Source: Prochlorococcus marinus (lineage in GTDB: Bacteria > Cyanobacteriota > Cyanobacteriia > PCC-6307 > Cyanobiaceae). Taken from it: a stretch of DNA of 64,000 nt. The DNA is taken from NCBI RefSeq assembly GCF_001180305.1, contig NZ_CVSX01000042.1:1-64000 (forward strand), written 5' to 3'. This document shows, one piece after another, positions 55,071-63,255 of this stretch. Under the pieces are notes generated by a model, which was given only the letters and a program-made list of their open reading frames with translations, was not told the DNA's origin and did no database searches. The number at the start of each line of letters is the position of its first letter. The first letter of the stretch is position 1. Both the position numbers and the translations under genes were made by a program.

Positions 55071-55162
55071 CTTACATGTACGGCATAGCGATTACTTATG
55101 GGGTTGTGAGTCTTTTATTGCTTGGTGGGTTTGCATACTTTACTTTTAAAATGAAACGCTAA
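55067..55162 (+). CDS. Mini-ORF 4 of chain, 31 aa, one membrane span
   Basis: MTYMYGIAITYGVVSLLLLG then GFAYFTFKMKR: one TM helix with basic end. Last of the coupled chain. Size is like small PSII/cytochrome b6f subunits, but no match is recognised. Confidence 0.55.
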   Translation: MTYMYGIAITYGVVSLLLLGGFAYFTFKMKR

Positions 55163-55205
55163 TTTTTAGTATCTCTCAAATAAAAAAATCAAGAGTGCTA
55201 ATACC

Positions 55206-55237
55206 TAAAAAATAAGAGGGCATTTATTTGCCCTCTT
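55206..55237 (-). terminator. Minus-strand terminator, maybe of a small RNA
   Basis: AAGAGGGC/GCCCTCTT perfect 8-bp stem with an 8-nt loop; on the minus strand it is followed by ATTTTTTAG. The 60 nt before it on that strand (about 55240-55300) is GC-enriched with no ORF, so a short antisense-strand RNA of ~90-110 nt is possible. Confidence 0.5.
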
Positions 55238-55423
55238 CGAGTCGTATGCCCCTCGCTGTCCACAAAGTCAATGAAGTGCTTTTGACTCCTGAATTATTTC
55301 TACTCCTACTGAATGGAAAATGATAGTCGTAACAACCACAAAGTACTAATACTCGGGTAATAATACTCTATTAATTTCAGCTGAATAAGAGGATAATTAA
55401 GGAGTAGAGATATAGGAGGTTTT

Positions 55424-55588
55424 ATGAGACTTACCACTCCATTCACTGCCCTAAGAAATGCAACTTCAGATATTTGGAGAATGCATGATTTCAATTATCA
55501 ATTACCCAAAAAAGAATTAAAAAAATATTGGGAGCAAGAATGCAATGCGCATCCTACTAATAATCATTGCAAAATTTATTGTGATTAA
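55424..55588 (+). CDS. Small protein with Cys-rich tail, 54 aa
   Basis: MRLTTPFTALRNATSDIWRM, a charged middle KKELKKYWEQE, then CNAHPTNNHCKIYCD. The final CX3C plus His suggests metal binding or disulfides. A near-perfect Shine-Dalgarno TAGGAGGT lies at 55412-55421, rare in this genome. First of three mini-genes with strong ribosome sites. Confidence 0.65.
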   Translation: MRLTTPFTALRNATSDIWRMHDFNYQLPKKELKKYWEQECNAHPTNNHCKIYCD

Positions 55589-55673
55589 TTTTTGATCAAT
55601 TTTTAGGTATTCTTACGCTTGTTTTTATATCTAATACGTACTAAATATCAGTTATTAAAAAGGAGGAAAGTAG

Positions 55674-55775
55674 ATGACTAATTTAAGTTTAGAAATTCTT
55701 TTTTGGACAATTTTAATTTCATATCTTGGATTAAGATTGAATCAAACTTGGGATGGTTACAAGCAGCAACATTAA
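55674..55775 (+). CDS. Mini-protein, 33 aa, one membrane span
   Basis: MTNLSLEILFWTILISYLGL then RLNQTWDGYKQQH. One TM helix, N-out or N-in unclear. Preceded by AAGGAGG. Second of the strong-RBS trio. Confidence 0.6.
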   Translation: MTNLSLEILFWTILISYLGLRLNQTWDGYKQQH

Positions 55776-55784
55776 GGGGGAAAA

Positions 55785-55931
55785 ATGAAACTACAAACAC
55801 AATTTACTGTTCCCAAAAAAGATTTACAAGATCTTGATTACTACAGGAAAACGGAAACTTTAGAAAAAACTTTAAAAAAAAGTTGTATAGATTATCCATC
55901 TGAGGAAGATTGTTTAGTTTGTTGCAATTAA
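55785..55931 (+). CDS. Small protein with Cys-rich tail, 48 aa
   Basis: MKLQTQFTVPKKDLQDLDYY, then LEKTLKKSCIDYPSEEDCLVCCN. Four Cys in the last 17 residues. AAGGGGG lies just upstream, 9 nt after the previous stop. The VPKKDL and Cys-tail layout is similar to the 54-aa protein at 55424 (QLPKKEL, Cys tail), so they may be related. Confidence 0.6.
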   Translation: MKLQTQFTVPKKDLQDLDYYRKTETLEKTLKKSCIDYPSEEDCLVCCN

Positions 55932-56005
55932 CCAAAAATAAATAATTATAGTTTGCAAATAAATTTTAATCGTATTTGTTAATTCATTAGCGGAGAGGTT
56001 GAATT

Positions 56006-56524
56006 ATGGAATTAAAATTCTGCCCTACAACTATTTTTAGAGAAACTCCCAAAGTAACTTTTTTTGATGCAGGCTTAGATTCAACTAATGGTTGTGATGT
56101 TGTTATTCATTCAGGAGAGGCTATATCTCCTCCAGATGAATTTGAGCATGAACAGTACTATGTGCACAATCATCAAATTGATCACAATTTAGTTATTACT
56201 GGTGAGCGAAAATTTATTTTGATAAATCCAGCTTGGGACGAGCCCCATCATGTGATTTATCTAAAAAGATCTATGGGAGCACTTGAAATCCCTATCGGAA
56301 CTTATCACAGATCAATCTCTGGGAAAGAAGGGAGCATTGTTTTAAATCAACCTATCAGAGATAAATTTTTTGATTCAAAAAAAGAATTTATCCCTCATAA
56401 ACTGAACAAATTAAGTCTTATTAACGCTAGAAAAAGTCCTCCCGTCTATTGGATTTGGGAAAATGATCAAATCAAAAGATTAATGTTTAATCCTTTATTT
56501 AAAGAAACTGCAAATTCAAATTGA
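56006..56524 (+). CDS. Cupin-like protein of unknown function
   Basis: 172 aa. HEQYYVHNHQIDHNLVITGE followed by KFILIN, LEIPIGTYHRSISGKEGS is a jellyroll/cupin-like strand pattern with several His residues that could bind a metal. A strong GGAGAGG-type ribosome site precedes the ATG. Related proteins occur in picocyanobacteria; reaction unknown. Confidence 0.68.
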   Translation: MELKFCPTTIFRETPKVTFFDAGLDSTNGCDVVIHSGEAISPPDEFEHEQYYVHNHQIDHNLVITGERKFILINPAWDEPHHVIYLKRSMGALEIPIGTYHRSISGKEGSIVLNQPIRDKFFDSKKEFIPHKLNKLSLINARKSPPVYWIWENDQIKRLMFNPLFKETANSN

Positions 56525-56573
56525 TATTAAAACTCAAACCCACTTCTCACTTAAATTAAAGAGGAACTTAATC

Positions 56574-57965
56574 ATGAAAAAAAGAGTTATAGTTCTTGAT
56601 ACAAATGTTTTATTACATGATCCAGAATCACCTCTGCATTTTACCAATGAAAATGTTGTAATTCCAATTCAGGTAGTTGAAGAGGTTGATAGATTCAAAA
56701 GAGATCCTGGCGAGAAGGGACGAAATGCCAGAAGAGTTTCAAGATTATTAGATAGTCTCCGAAAAAAAGGTAATCTATCTTCGGGTGTAAAAATTAATGA
56801 TAAATCTGAAGGGAAAATAAAAGTTGCATTTTGCAGAAAAGAGACTACTGATAGATTACCCTCAGAACTTAGTGACAGTAGTGGAGATAATAAGATTTTA
56901 GCTGTCGCTCTTGAAGAAAAAAATACCAAAATCTTATCAGACTTTCCTGAAGTCGTACTTATTTCAAAAGATACAAATTTAAGAATTAAAGCGGATGCTG
57001 TTGGTCTTAAAGCTGAAGATTTTACTAAAGATAAGGTTTCTTTAGATAATTTAGATAAGGGTTTTAGGGAAATAATTTCAAATTCAGATGAGATAAATAA
57101 GGTTCAAAAAGATGGGTTTATTCATACAAGAGATATTAAATCACAATTTGAACCATCTTTAGTTAACAATGAGGGGGTAATCTTGAGAGATAATTTAAAA
57201 GATAACCATACTTACTTAACAAGATATGATCAATCTGAGAAAAAGTTAGTAGGTCTAAATTTTTTAAGAAGATCAAATTTAGGTAAAGTAAAACCCAAGA
57301 ATCTTGAACAAAGTTTTGCTTTAGATTTACTCCTGGACCCAAAAGTTCAATTAGTAAGTCTTGTAGGAAAAGCTGGCACAGGTAAAACTTTACTTGCTTT
57401 AGCAGTAGGGTTACATCAAGTTGCAGACGAAAATATATACGAAAGATTATTAGTTTCTAGACCTCCAGTACCTTTGGGCAAAGAATTAGGCTATCTCCCA
57501 GGCAGTCTTGATGAAAAATTAGCTCCTTGGATGAAGCCAATAATTGATAACTTAGATTATTTAACAAGTCCAAATTCAAATAAAAATGGAGCAAGAGTTA
57601 ATCAAAAAGAAAGAGATACTAACTCTAAAAATTCATGGGAAGACTTAAAAGGAATGGGTCTCTTGGAAGTAGAGGCAATAAATTACATTAGAGGACGATC
57701 AATACCACATCAATTTATTCTTATAGATGAAGCCCAAAATTTAACACCTTTAGAAGTAAAAACTATCGTTACGAGAGCTGGAGAAGGAACAAAAATTGTT
57801 TTCACAGGAGATCCAAATCAAATAGATCATCCATATCTTGATTCTGATAGTAACGGATTAACTTGGTTAGCTAAAAAATTGTATGGTCAAAAAATAATTG
57901 GACACATAACTTTATCTCAAGGAGAAAGAAGTGATTTAGCAGAATTAGCGGCTGATCTTTTATAG
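56574..57965 (+). CDS. PIN-PhoH (PhoH2-type) RNA helicase/ribonuclease-like ATPase
   Basis: 463 aa. N-terminal PIN nuclease domain (~1-140: VIVLDTNVLLHDPES, EEVDRFKRDPGEKGRNAR, DNKILAVALEE) and C-terminal PhoH ATPase with Walker A VGKAGTGKTLLALAVGLHQV, Walker B FILIDEAQNLTPLEVKTI and GDPNQID. PhoH2 proteins couple RNA unwinding with cleavage; in many bacteria linked to toxin-antitoxin or RNA quality control. No antitoxin gene is seen upstream. Confidence 0.92.
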   Translation: MKKRVIVLDTNVLLHDPESPLHFTNENVVIPIQVVEEVDRFKRDPGEKGRNARRVSRLLDSLRKKGNLSSGVKINDKSEGKIKVAFCRKETTDRLPSELSDSSGDNKILAVALEEKNTKILSDFPEVVLISKDTNLRIKADAVGLKAEDFTKDKVSLDNLDKGFREIISNSDEINKVQKDGFIHTRDIKSQFEPSLVNNEGVILRDNLKDNHTYLTRYDQSEKKLVGLNFLRRSNLGKVKPKNLEQSFALDLLLDPKVQLVSLVGKAGTGKTLLALAVGLHQVADENIYERLLVSRPPVPLGKELGYLPGSLDEKLAPWMKPIIDNLDYLTSPNSNKNGARVNQKERDTNSKNSWEDLKGMGLLEVEAINYIRGRSIPHQFILIDEAQNLTPLEVKTIVTRAGEGTKIVFTGDPNQIDHPYLDSDSNGLTWLAKKLYGQKIIGHITLSQGERSDLAELAADLL

Positions 57966-58000
57966 AAAAAGCTCTTAATTTTTATATACAAAACAACAAA

Positions 58001-58894
58001 ATGGAGAACGACATGAATGACAAATTTAAATGTGATTTTGAAAAAGAAAGAAGCAATGAGGTTGAATTAGTTGCAAGTAATTTAGAGGCAATTTTAAAAT
58101 CTAGTACTTATAAACTTGCTCACGAAGATATTGAATTATTGAATACTGATGAAATGCGAGGGGTGAGGATGCTCCTTGAAATTACAAAGCCTGAACAAGT
58201 TATTGAAAAAGAAAATATAATTTCAACTATTATTGTCTTTGGAGGAGTCCACATATCAGAAGAAATTACATCCAAAAGAAGGCTAGATGATGCAGAAAAA
58301 CTTCTTTCGAGTAATCCTAAATCTAAATCTTCAAAGATAAATATCGAGAGATTAAAAAATTTGCATTCCCTATCACAATATTATTCTGCAGCAAGAGAAT
58401 TATCTAAATTAATCTCTCTGGATAGCAAAACAAAAAATCCTCACTCTCATGTAATAGTGACTGGTGGCGGACCAGGGATTATGGAAGCAGCTAATAGAGG
58501 AGCGTTTGATGCTGGATGTAAATCGATTGGATTAAATATAAGTCTGCCCAATGAACAACATCCTAATTCTTTTATTACACCAGGATTATGTTTTAAATTT
58601 AATTACTTTGCTATGAGGAAATTTCATTTTGTTATGAGATCCGCTGCTGCAGTTTTTTTCCCTGGAGGATTTGGAACTCTTGATGAATTATTTGAATTAT
58701 TAACATTAAGGCAGACCGGAATGAAGAAGAATATTCCAATAATTTTATTTGGTAGAAGCTACTGGGAAAAGGTAATTAATTTTCAATTCCTATCTGATAT
58801 GGGCTTGATTGGAGAAAATGATTTATCTATTTTTCAGTACGCGGATACAGCAAATGAGGCTTGGAACTTAATTAAAAATTTTTCAAGAGATTAA
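58001..58894 (+). CDS. LOG-family (lysine decarboxylase-like) Rossmann protein
   Basis: 297 aa. VIVTGGGPGIMEAANRGAFD and PGGFGTLDELFELLTLRQTG are the LOG signatures (PGGxGTxxE). LOG enzymes hydrolyse nucleotide 5'-monophosphates, in plants releasing active cytokinin; cyanobacterial substrate unproven. The long N-terminus (~100 residues) places it with the larger cyanobacterial class. Confidence 0.88.
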   Translation: MENDMNDKFKCDFEKERSNEVELVASNLEAILKSSTYKLAHEDIELLNTDEMRGVRMLLEITKPEQVIEKENIISTIIVFGGVHISEEITSKRRLDDAEKLLSSNPKSKSSKINIERLKNLHSLSQYYSAARELSKLISLDSKTKNPHSHVIVTGGGPGIMEAANRGAFDAGCKSIGLNISLPNEQHPNSFITPGLCFKFNYFAMRKFHFVMRSAAAVFFPGGFGTLDELFELLTLRQTGMKKNIPIILFGRSYWEKVINFQFLSDMGLIGENDLSIFQYADTANEAWNLIKNFSRD

Positions 58895-59117
58895 AATTAT
58901 TAATTTCAAAGCCCCCAATTAACCTTTTACTTTCCAAAAAAGGGACTTTGATGGATAATAAATTTATAATTATTTATCGCAAAGATCAATCTATAGTTTG
59001 TCAATGAGCTAGAAAGTGAAATGTAGATGAATGACTTATTTTCGCCTCAAATCAATAAAAATGAAAAAAGAAAATTTTCTGGATCTTAAAGGTTTTGCTT
59101 AATAAATATTTAATCTA

Positions 59118-59831
59118 ATGAAATTAAAAATAATTAGTTTTGGCAGCAATGATGAGTATATTAATTTGGCAGAGAAAACTGTTCAATCAGTCAAAAATCT
59201 TTATTCAAAAAGTGAAACTAAAGTTTTCAAACCTAAAGATCTTCCTAATGTTATCAATAATTATGCAAAATCATACAGTAAAGGATATGGATATTGGGTT
59301 TGGAAACCATATATAATTAGGGAAGCTTTAACTACAGCAACTACGGACGATATTCTGTTATATGTTGATGGCAGATCAGGGTTAAAGAAAACTGGCAAAC
59401 CAATAAGGTGGTTAGATAATTTTATACTTGAAAATCATTTTGATATTGCGCTTTGGCAAATGATACACAAAGAAATGAGTTGGACAAATGGAGATATAAT
59501 TTCTGCTTTTAGTCTAGATTTAGATTCGGAAATACTTAAAACTGGTCAATTTGCAGCAACTTTCCATGCTTGGAGAAAAAATATAAGAACACTTTCTTTT
59601 TTAAACGAATGGTTAAACTTTTTACTAAACAATCGGGATATATGCAGAGATGAAGATTCTAAAAAACTTAACCATAAAAAATTTATAGAAAATAGACATG
59701 ATCAAAGTGTTTTTTCTTTGATGATTAAAACAAAAATTTCCAACAATGAATCTATAACTTTTAAGATTATGCAATCCAGAAAAATCTTAAATGATAATTT
59801 GCGACCACATTTAAAGAATCATCCTAATTAG
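59118..59831 (+). CDS. Possible glycosyltransferase-like protein
   Basis: 237 aa. IISFGSNDEYINLAEKTVQS, SKGYGYWVWKPYIIREAL and DDILLYVDGRSG resemble the uncharacterised GT-A-like proteins in surface polysaccharide regions, where YWxWKP and a DxD-like acidic site are conserved. Here the acidic motif is VDGR. Substrate unknown. Confidence 0.6.
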   Translation: MKLKIISFGSNDEYINLAEKTVQSVKNLYSKSETKVFKPKDLPNVINNYAKSYSKGYGYWVWKPYIIREALTTATTDDILLYVDGRSGLKKTGKPIRWLDNFILENHFDIALWQMIHKEMSWTNGDIISAFSLDLDSEILKTGQFAATFHAWRKNIRTLSFLNEWLNFLLNNRDICRDEDSKKLNHKKFIENRHDQSVFSLMIKTKISNNESITFKIMQSRKILNDNLRPHLKNHPN

Positions 59832-59951
59832 AAACTTTCTTCGACTAATAATGTTCGATAAACTAAACAAAACGCTTTGGATTAAGCTGACTTTCGAAAA
59901 AAGTTAACAAAATACCATACCAGCAGCCCTATTTCCCGCAAATTATTTACT

Positions 59952-60410
59952 ATGACTGAGATAAACTACTGGCTAATGAAAAGTGAGCCTGATGCATATA
60001 GCATAGATACCTTAAAAAAAGATGGAGTAACTTTATGGGATGGGATAAGAAATTATCAAGCTCGAAATTTCATGAGAAATATGAAAAAAGGAGATAAAAT
60101 TTTTTTTTATCACTCTAACTGCAAACCTCCAGGCATTGTTGGACTTATGGAAGTGATAGATCTAAATATTGTTGATCCAACGCAATTTGATAAAGATTCT
60201 AAGTATTTTGATCCAAAATCGAAGCCTGAGAATCCGAGATGGGATTGTGTAAAAGTAAAATACCTTTCAACGTCAAATAAGATACTAAGTTTACCTGAAT
60301 TAAAAAGTTTATTTAGTGAGGATGAGTTATTAGTGGTAAAAAAAGGGAATAGATTATCTATTTTACCTGTCAAAAATGACATAGCAAAGTTACTACTTGA
60401 AAAAATATAA
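59952..60410 (+). CDS. EVE-domain protein
   Basis: 152 aa. YWLMKSEPDAYSIDTLKKDG, LWDGIRNYQARNFMRNMKKG, GDKIFFYHSNCKPPGIVGL and NPRWDCVKVKYL match EVE (YTH-like, modified-base-reading) domains. Stand-alone EVE proteins probably bind modified DNA or RNA bases; the target here is unknown. Confidence 0.93.
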   Translation: MTEINYWLMKSEPDAYSIDTLKKDGVTLWDGIRNYQARNFMRNMKKGDKIFFYHSNCKPPGIVGLMEVIDLNIVDPTQFDKDSKYFDPKSKPENPRWDCVKVKYLSTSNKILSLPELKSLFSEDELLVVKKGNRLSILPVKNDIAKLLLEKI

Positions 60411-60415
60411 AAAAT

Positions 60416-60667
60416 TTAGTCCCTAAAATTCATTGAAAACATATTTCCAATATAAAGTCTCGTCAAATCCCTATTTTGAAATCCTTTTTGCATCAAAAAT
60501 CCTGCAATAGCAGCTTGAAGTATTCTATATTGATCCCAATTAGGATGTTCCTCAACGAATTCTTTCATGGCTTTTTGAAGATTTTCTTGAAGTTCACATT
60601 TGAAACTAATTACATCATCTTTCTGATTTAAAACTATTGGATTTGCCTCATAATTTAATTCTTGCAT
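60416..60667 (-). CDS. DUF2811-family protein
   Basis: 83 aa. ISFKCELQENLQKAMKEFVE, HPNWDQYRILQAAIAGFLMQ and KGFQNRDLTRLYIGNMF are the DUF2811 cyanobacterial signature. Soluble, helical. Its promoter would lie in the spacer that carries the DnaA-box pair. Confidence 0.85.
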   Translation of the reverse strand: MQELNYEANPIVLNQKDDVISFKCELQENLQKAMKEFVEEHPNWDQYRILQAAIAGFLMQKGFQNRDLTRLYIGNMFSMNFRD

Positions 60668-60977
60668 TGCAAAAAACTGTTGGAATTGAAATCTACAAGA
60701 TTAAGTTTTCTTCAAAATTATAAATTCGTCAACAGGGATTATTAATTAACAGTCTCACGTAATAGAACAATGAGAATTCAGTTATAATAGGGGTAATAAT
60801 AGAAATTTAATTTCTAACATTAAATCTCAAAAAAATATAAAGAACTATTAAAAAAAAAAAGTTTTCCACATACTTTAGTTAAACGGTTATTTTTTAAAAA
60901 TTCGCTGTGGAAAAATTGTGAAAAATTTTATTGGCAACGGGGAAATATTTTTCAAAATTTCCAATTTTATTTATCTT
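60668..60977. other. Gene-free spacer with inverted DnaA boxes
   Basis: About 310 nt between the start of the DUF2811 gene and the end of the DUF1818 gene. It contains TTTTCCACA at 60862-60870 and its inverted copy TGTGGAAAA at 60906-60914, plus a TTATAAT box near 60782. No ORF. Confidence 0.6.
60862..60914. promoter_or_regulatory. Inverted pair of TTTTCCACA DnaA boxes
   Basis: Two exact 9-mers in opposite orientation, 35 nt apart, separated by TTTTTTAAAAA-type AT sequence. TTTTCCACA is the DnaA-box form used by cyanobacteria. A single pair is too few for an origin; it could control DUF2811 or titrate DnaA. Confidence 0.5.
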
Positions 60978-61355
60978 TTAATAGATTGATTCCCACATTT
61001 TTTTTATTTCAAAAAATAAATTTTGTGCTATTGGTATCGGCCAATACATTTCAAAAGATCTTGTTTGGTCTTGGCTTTCAAAAACAAACCTTAAACTCCA
61101 TTCGTTTTTTTTTCCTTTTAATTCGATAAACCAAGGCAAGTTTTCTAATTCTAAGCTTATAGACTCTTCATCCATTAATTCATTCTGTATATCTAATAGT
61201 TGTTTATTAATTCTTATAAGTGAAAAATAAAGTGCATCAAACTCACTCCGCTGTAGCTCAATTGACCAATTATCAACCCCAATCAAAAAACAAAATTTAC
61301 CTTTTTTAAAATCTTTTAGTAATCTCCACCTTGTTTGATCTTCTAGCAAAATCAA
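60978..61355 (-). CDS. DUF1818-family protein
   Basis: 125 aa. [40 protein letters not shown] and the C-terminal [17 protein letters not shown] are features of the cyanobacterial/plastid DUF1818. Function unknown. Its ATG overlaps the rpoZ stop by 4 nt, so it is coupled to an RNA polymerase subunit gene. Confidence 0.87.
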   Translation of the reverse strand: MILLEDQTRWRLLKDFKKGKFCFLIGVDNWSIELQRSEFDALYFSLIRINKQLLDIQNELMDEESISLELENLPWFIELKGKKNEWSLRFVFESQDQTRSFEMYWPIPIAQNLFFEIKKMWESIY

Positions 61356-61588
61356 CCAGGAAGTAAATCTGGTTGGTCCTGCTCATCGCTTAGTTCAATA
61401 ATAGACCTTTGAACAGGTTTAATAGTTGATTCCTCTAGAAGTCCATCAAAATCATCAAAACGTCTCTGTTTAGCTCTGAAAGCAATTTTAACTGTAGTTA
61501 AATATCTGTTAGTTGATTTTCTTATTAAGCTTTCACCTCTTTTGGCAAGATCATCAGAATCAATTCCTGTATTATTTGATATGTTCAT
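61352..61588 (-). CDS. rpoZ: RNA polymerase omega subunit RpoZ
   Basis: 78 aa. [20 protein letters not shown] and [20 protein letters not shown] are the cyanobacterial omega signature; the acidic C-terminus ends [11 protein letters not shown]. It assists assembly of the polymerase beta' subunit. Divergent from the Hsp70-like gene. Confidence 0.93.
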   Translation of the reverse strand: MNISNNTGIDSDDLAKRGESLIRKSTNRYLTTVKIAFRAKQRRFDDFDGLLEESTIKPVQRSIIELSDEQDQPDLLPG

Positions 61589-61685
61589 TTAAGATTTTTT
61601 TACTATAAGATATATTCTACAGTTTATTTGGCAGATTCAAAACATAAATTACAAAACGAACTTAATTGATTCATAAAAATTTCAT

Positions 61686-63254
61686 ATGGGAAAAGATTTA
61701 TCTGGTACTCTCGCAATTGACTTAGGAAATACTAATACTGTAATTGCTTTTCAAGATCAAAAAGATAATAATTCTGTCTTAATTGAAATACCCAATATTA
61801 CATCATCTCCAGGAGTTATACCTACAGCAGTTTGGTTTGAGGGACCTTCAAAACTTCTAAAAATTGGCATCAGTGCTTTAAAAATGAGAGATAATCATAA
61901 CTCGGACTTATTCTTTCATTCGAATTTTAAAAGATTAATTGGAAATCCTATTGAAACAATTAATCAAAAAACCATATTAAAGCCAACTGAATGTGCAGAA
62001 AAATTTTTTAAATTTTTGTGGGCAAGTATTCCTGATAAATTTGAAATCACGCGTTTAGTTTTAACTGCTCCAATTGACACATACAAGGGTTATAGAGAAT
62101 GGTTAGTTAATCTTTGCGGGGAAATATCTGTAGATGAGATTGCACTTGTTGATGAACCTACTGCTGCAAGTTTAGGTATTAATGTTCCATTTGGTTCCAA
62201 AATTATGACCCTAGACATTGGAGGAAGCACAATAGATATGAATATTGTCAAAATTGATGGAGGTGAAGGAAAATCTGGACCAATAGCTGAACTTTTAAAA
62301 TTTAAAGGAAATGATGTCAGCTCAATTTCAAAACAAAAAATAAGATGTGCCGAAATAATCAGTAAAATAGGATCAAAAATTGGTGGTAAAGATATTGATC
62401 AATGGATAATTAATTATTTTATTCCAGATAATAAATATACAATTAATCTTTTAAAGGCAGAAGAAATAAAATGCAAGCTCAGCTCATATGCAATCAATTA
62501 TGAAAATAAATATCCAATAAAATTATTAAGTGAAGACAATCAAGAAAAAGAATTTTACCTAAGTAAAGAAATATTTGAGAAGATAATAATTGATAATAAT
62601 CTTCTTAATCACCTTAATTCCTTGCTTAAAGATTTATTAAATGAAGCAAGAGGCAAATTTTGCACAATAGATGACTTAAGCGCAATTATTTTAGTTGGAG
62701 GCGGGACCCAAATACCATTAATTCAAGAATGGATTAAAAAAAAGATTTCAAAAGTTGAAATAAAGTCCCCGCCACCTATTGAATCAATTGCTTTGGGGGC
62801 TTTAAAAATGACCCCAGGAGTAAAAATTAAAGACATTTTAAATAAAGGATTATCCATAAGATTATTGAATAGAAGAGAACAAAAAACCTTCTGGCATCCT
62901 ATTTTTTGTAAAGGACAAACATGGCCTACTGAAAACCCATTTAAACTTATCCTTCAGGCCAGTAAAAAAAATCAGGAAATATTTGAAATAATAATTGGCG
63001 AAACAAAAAAAGAAAGAGAATATGATGTGATTTTTGAAAATGGATTACCAAAATTGTCAGAGGTTCAAAGTGAAGAAGAAATTATTAAATGGGACAAATC
63101 ACCACTTAAAATCAAACTGAAAAATTGTTCTAATCTTGGAGAAGACAACCTAATACTTTTTTTTAGAATAAACAAAAAAGCTGATTTGTTGGTTAAGTGT
63201 TACGACATTCTAAATGAGTTTTTAGGAGAATATAATTTAGGAAATATTTTCTGA
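61686..63254 (+). CDS. Hsp70/DnaK-like ATPase with atypical C-terminus
   Basis: 522 aa. Hsp70 motifs: AIDLGNTNTVIAFQDQ (phosphate 1), VDEPTAASLG, LDIGGSTIDM (phosphate 2) and ILVGGGTQIPLIQEWIKK (adenosine). The N-terminal ~375 residues form the nucleotide-binding domain; the ~140-residue remainder lacks the usual substrate-binding sequence and the helical lid/EEVD-type tail. Probably a specialised chaperone or regulator, not general DnaK. Confidence 0.88.
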   Translation: MGKDLSGTLAIDLGNTNTVIAFQDQKDNNSVLIEIPNITSSPGVIPTAVWFEGPSKLLKIGISALKMRDNHNSDLFFHSNFKRLIGNPIETINQKTILKPTECAEKFFKFLWASIPDKFEITRLVLTAPIDTYKGYREWLVNLCGEISVDEIALVDEPTAASLGINVPFGSKIMTLDIGGSTIDMNIVKIDGGEGKSGPIAELLKFKGNDVSSISKQKIRCAEIISKIGSKIGGKDIDQWIINYFIPDNKYTINLLKAEEIKCKLSSYAINYENKYPIKLLSEDNQEKEFYLSKEIFEKIIIDNNLLNHLNSLLKDLLNEARGKFCTIDDLSAIILVGGGTQIPLIQEWIKKKISKVEIKSPPPIESIALGALKMTPGVKIKDILNKGLSIRLLNRREQKTFWHPIFCKGQTWPTENPFKLILQASKKNQEIFEIIIGETKKEREYDVIFENGLPKLSEVQSEEEIIKWDKSPLKIKLKNCSNLGEDNLILFFRINKKADLLVKCYDILNEFLGEYNLGNIF

Positions 63255-63255
63255 A

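Noticed and set aside
59027-59089. 20-codon ORF upstream of the glycosyltransferase-like gene
   Set aside because: Too short; no overlap or ribosome site arrangement that would support a leader peptide.
60668-60977. Replication origin
   Set aside because: Only two DnaA boxes and no dnaA/dnaN neighbours; a regulatory or titration site is more likely.
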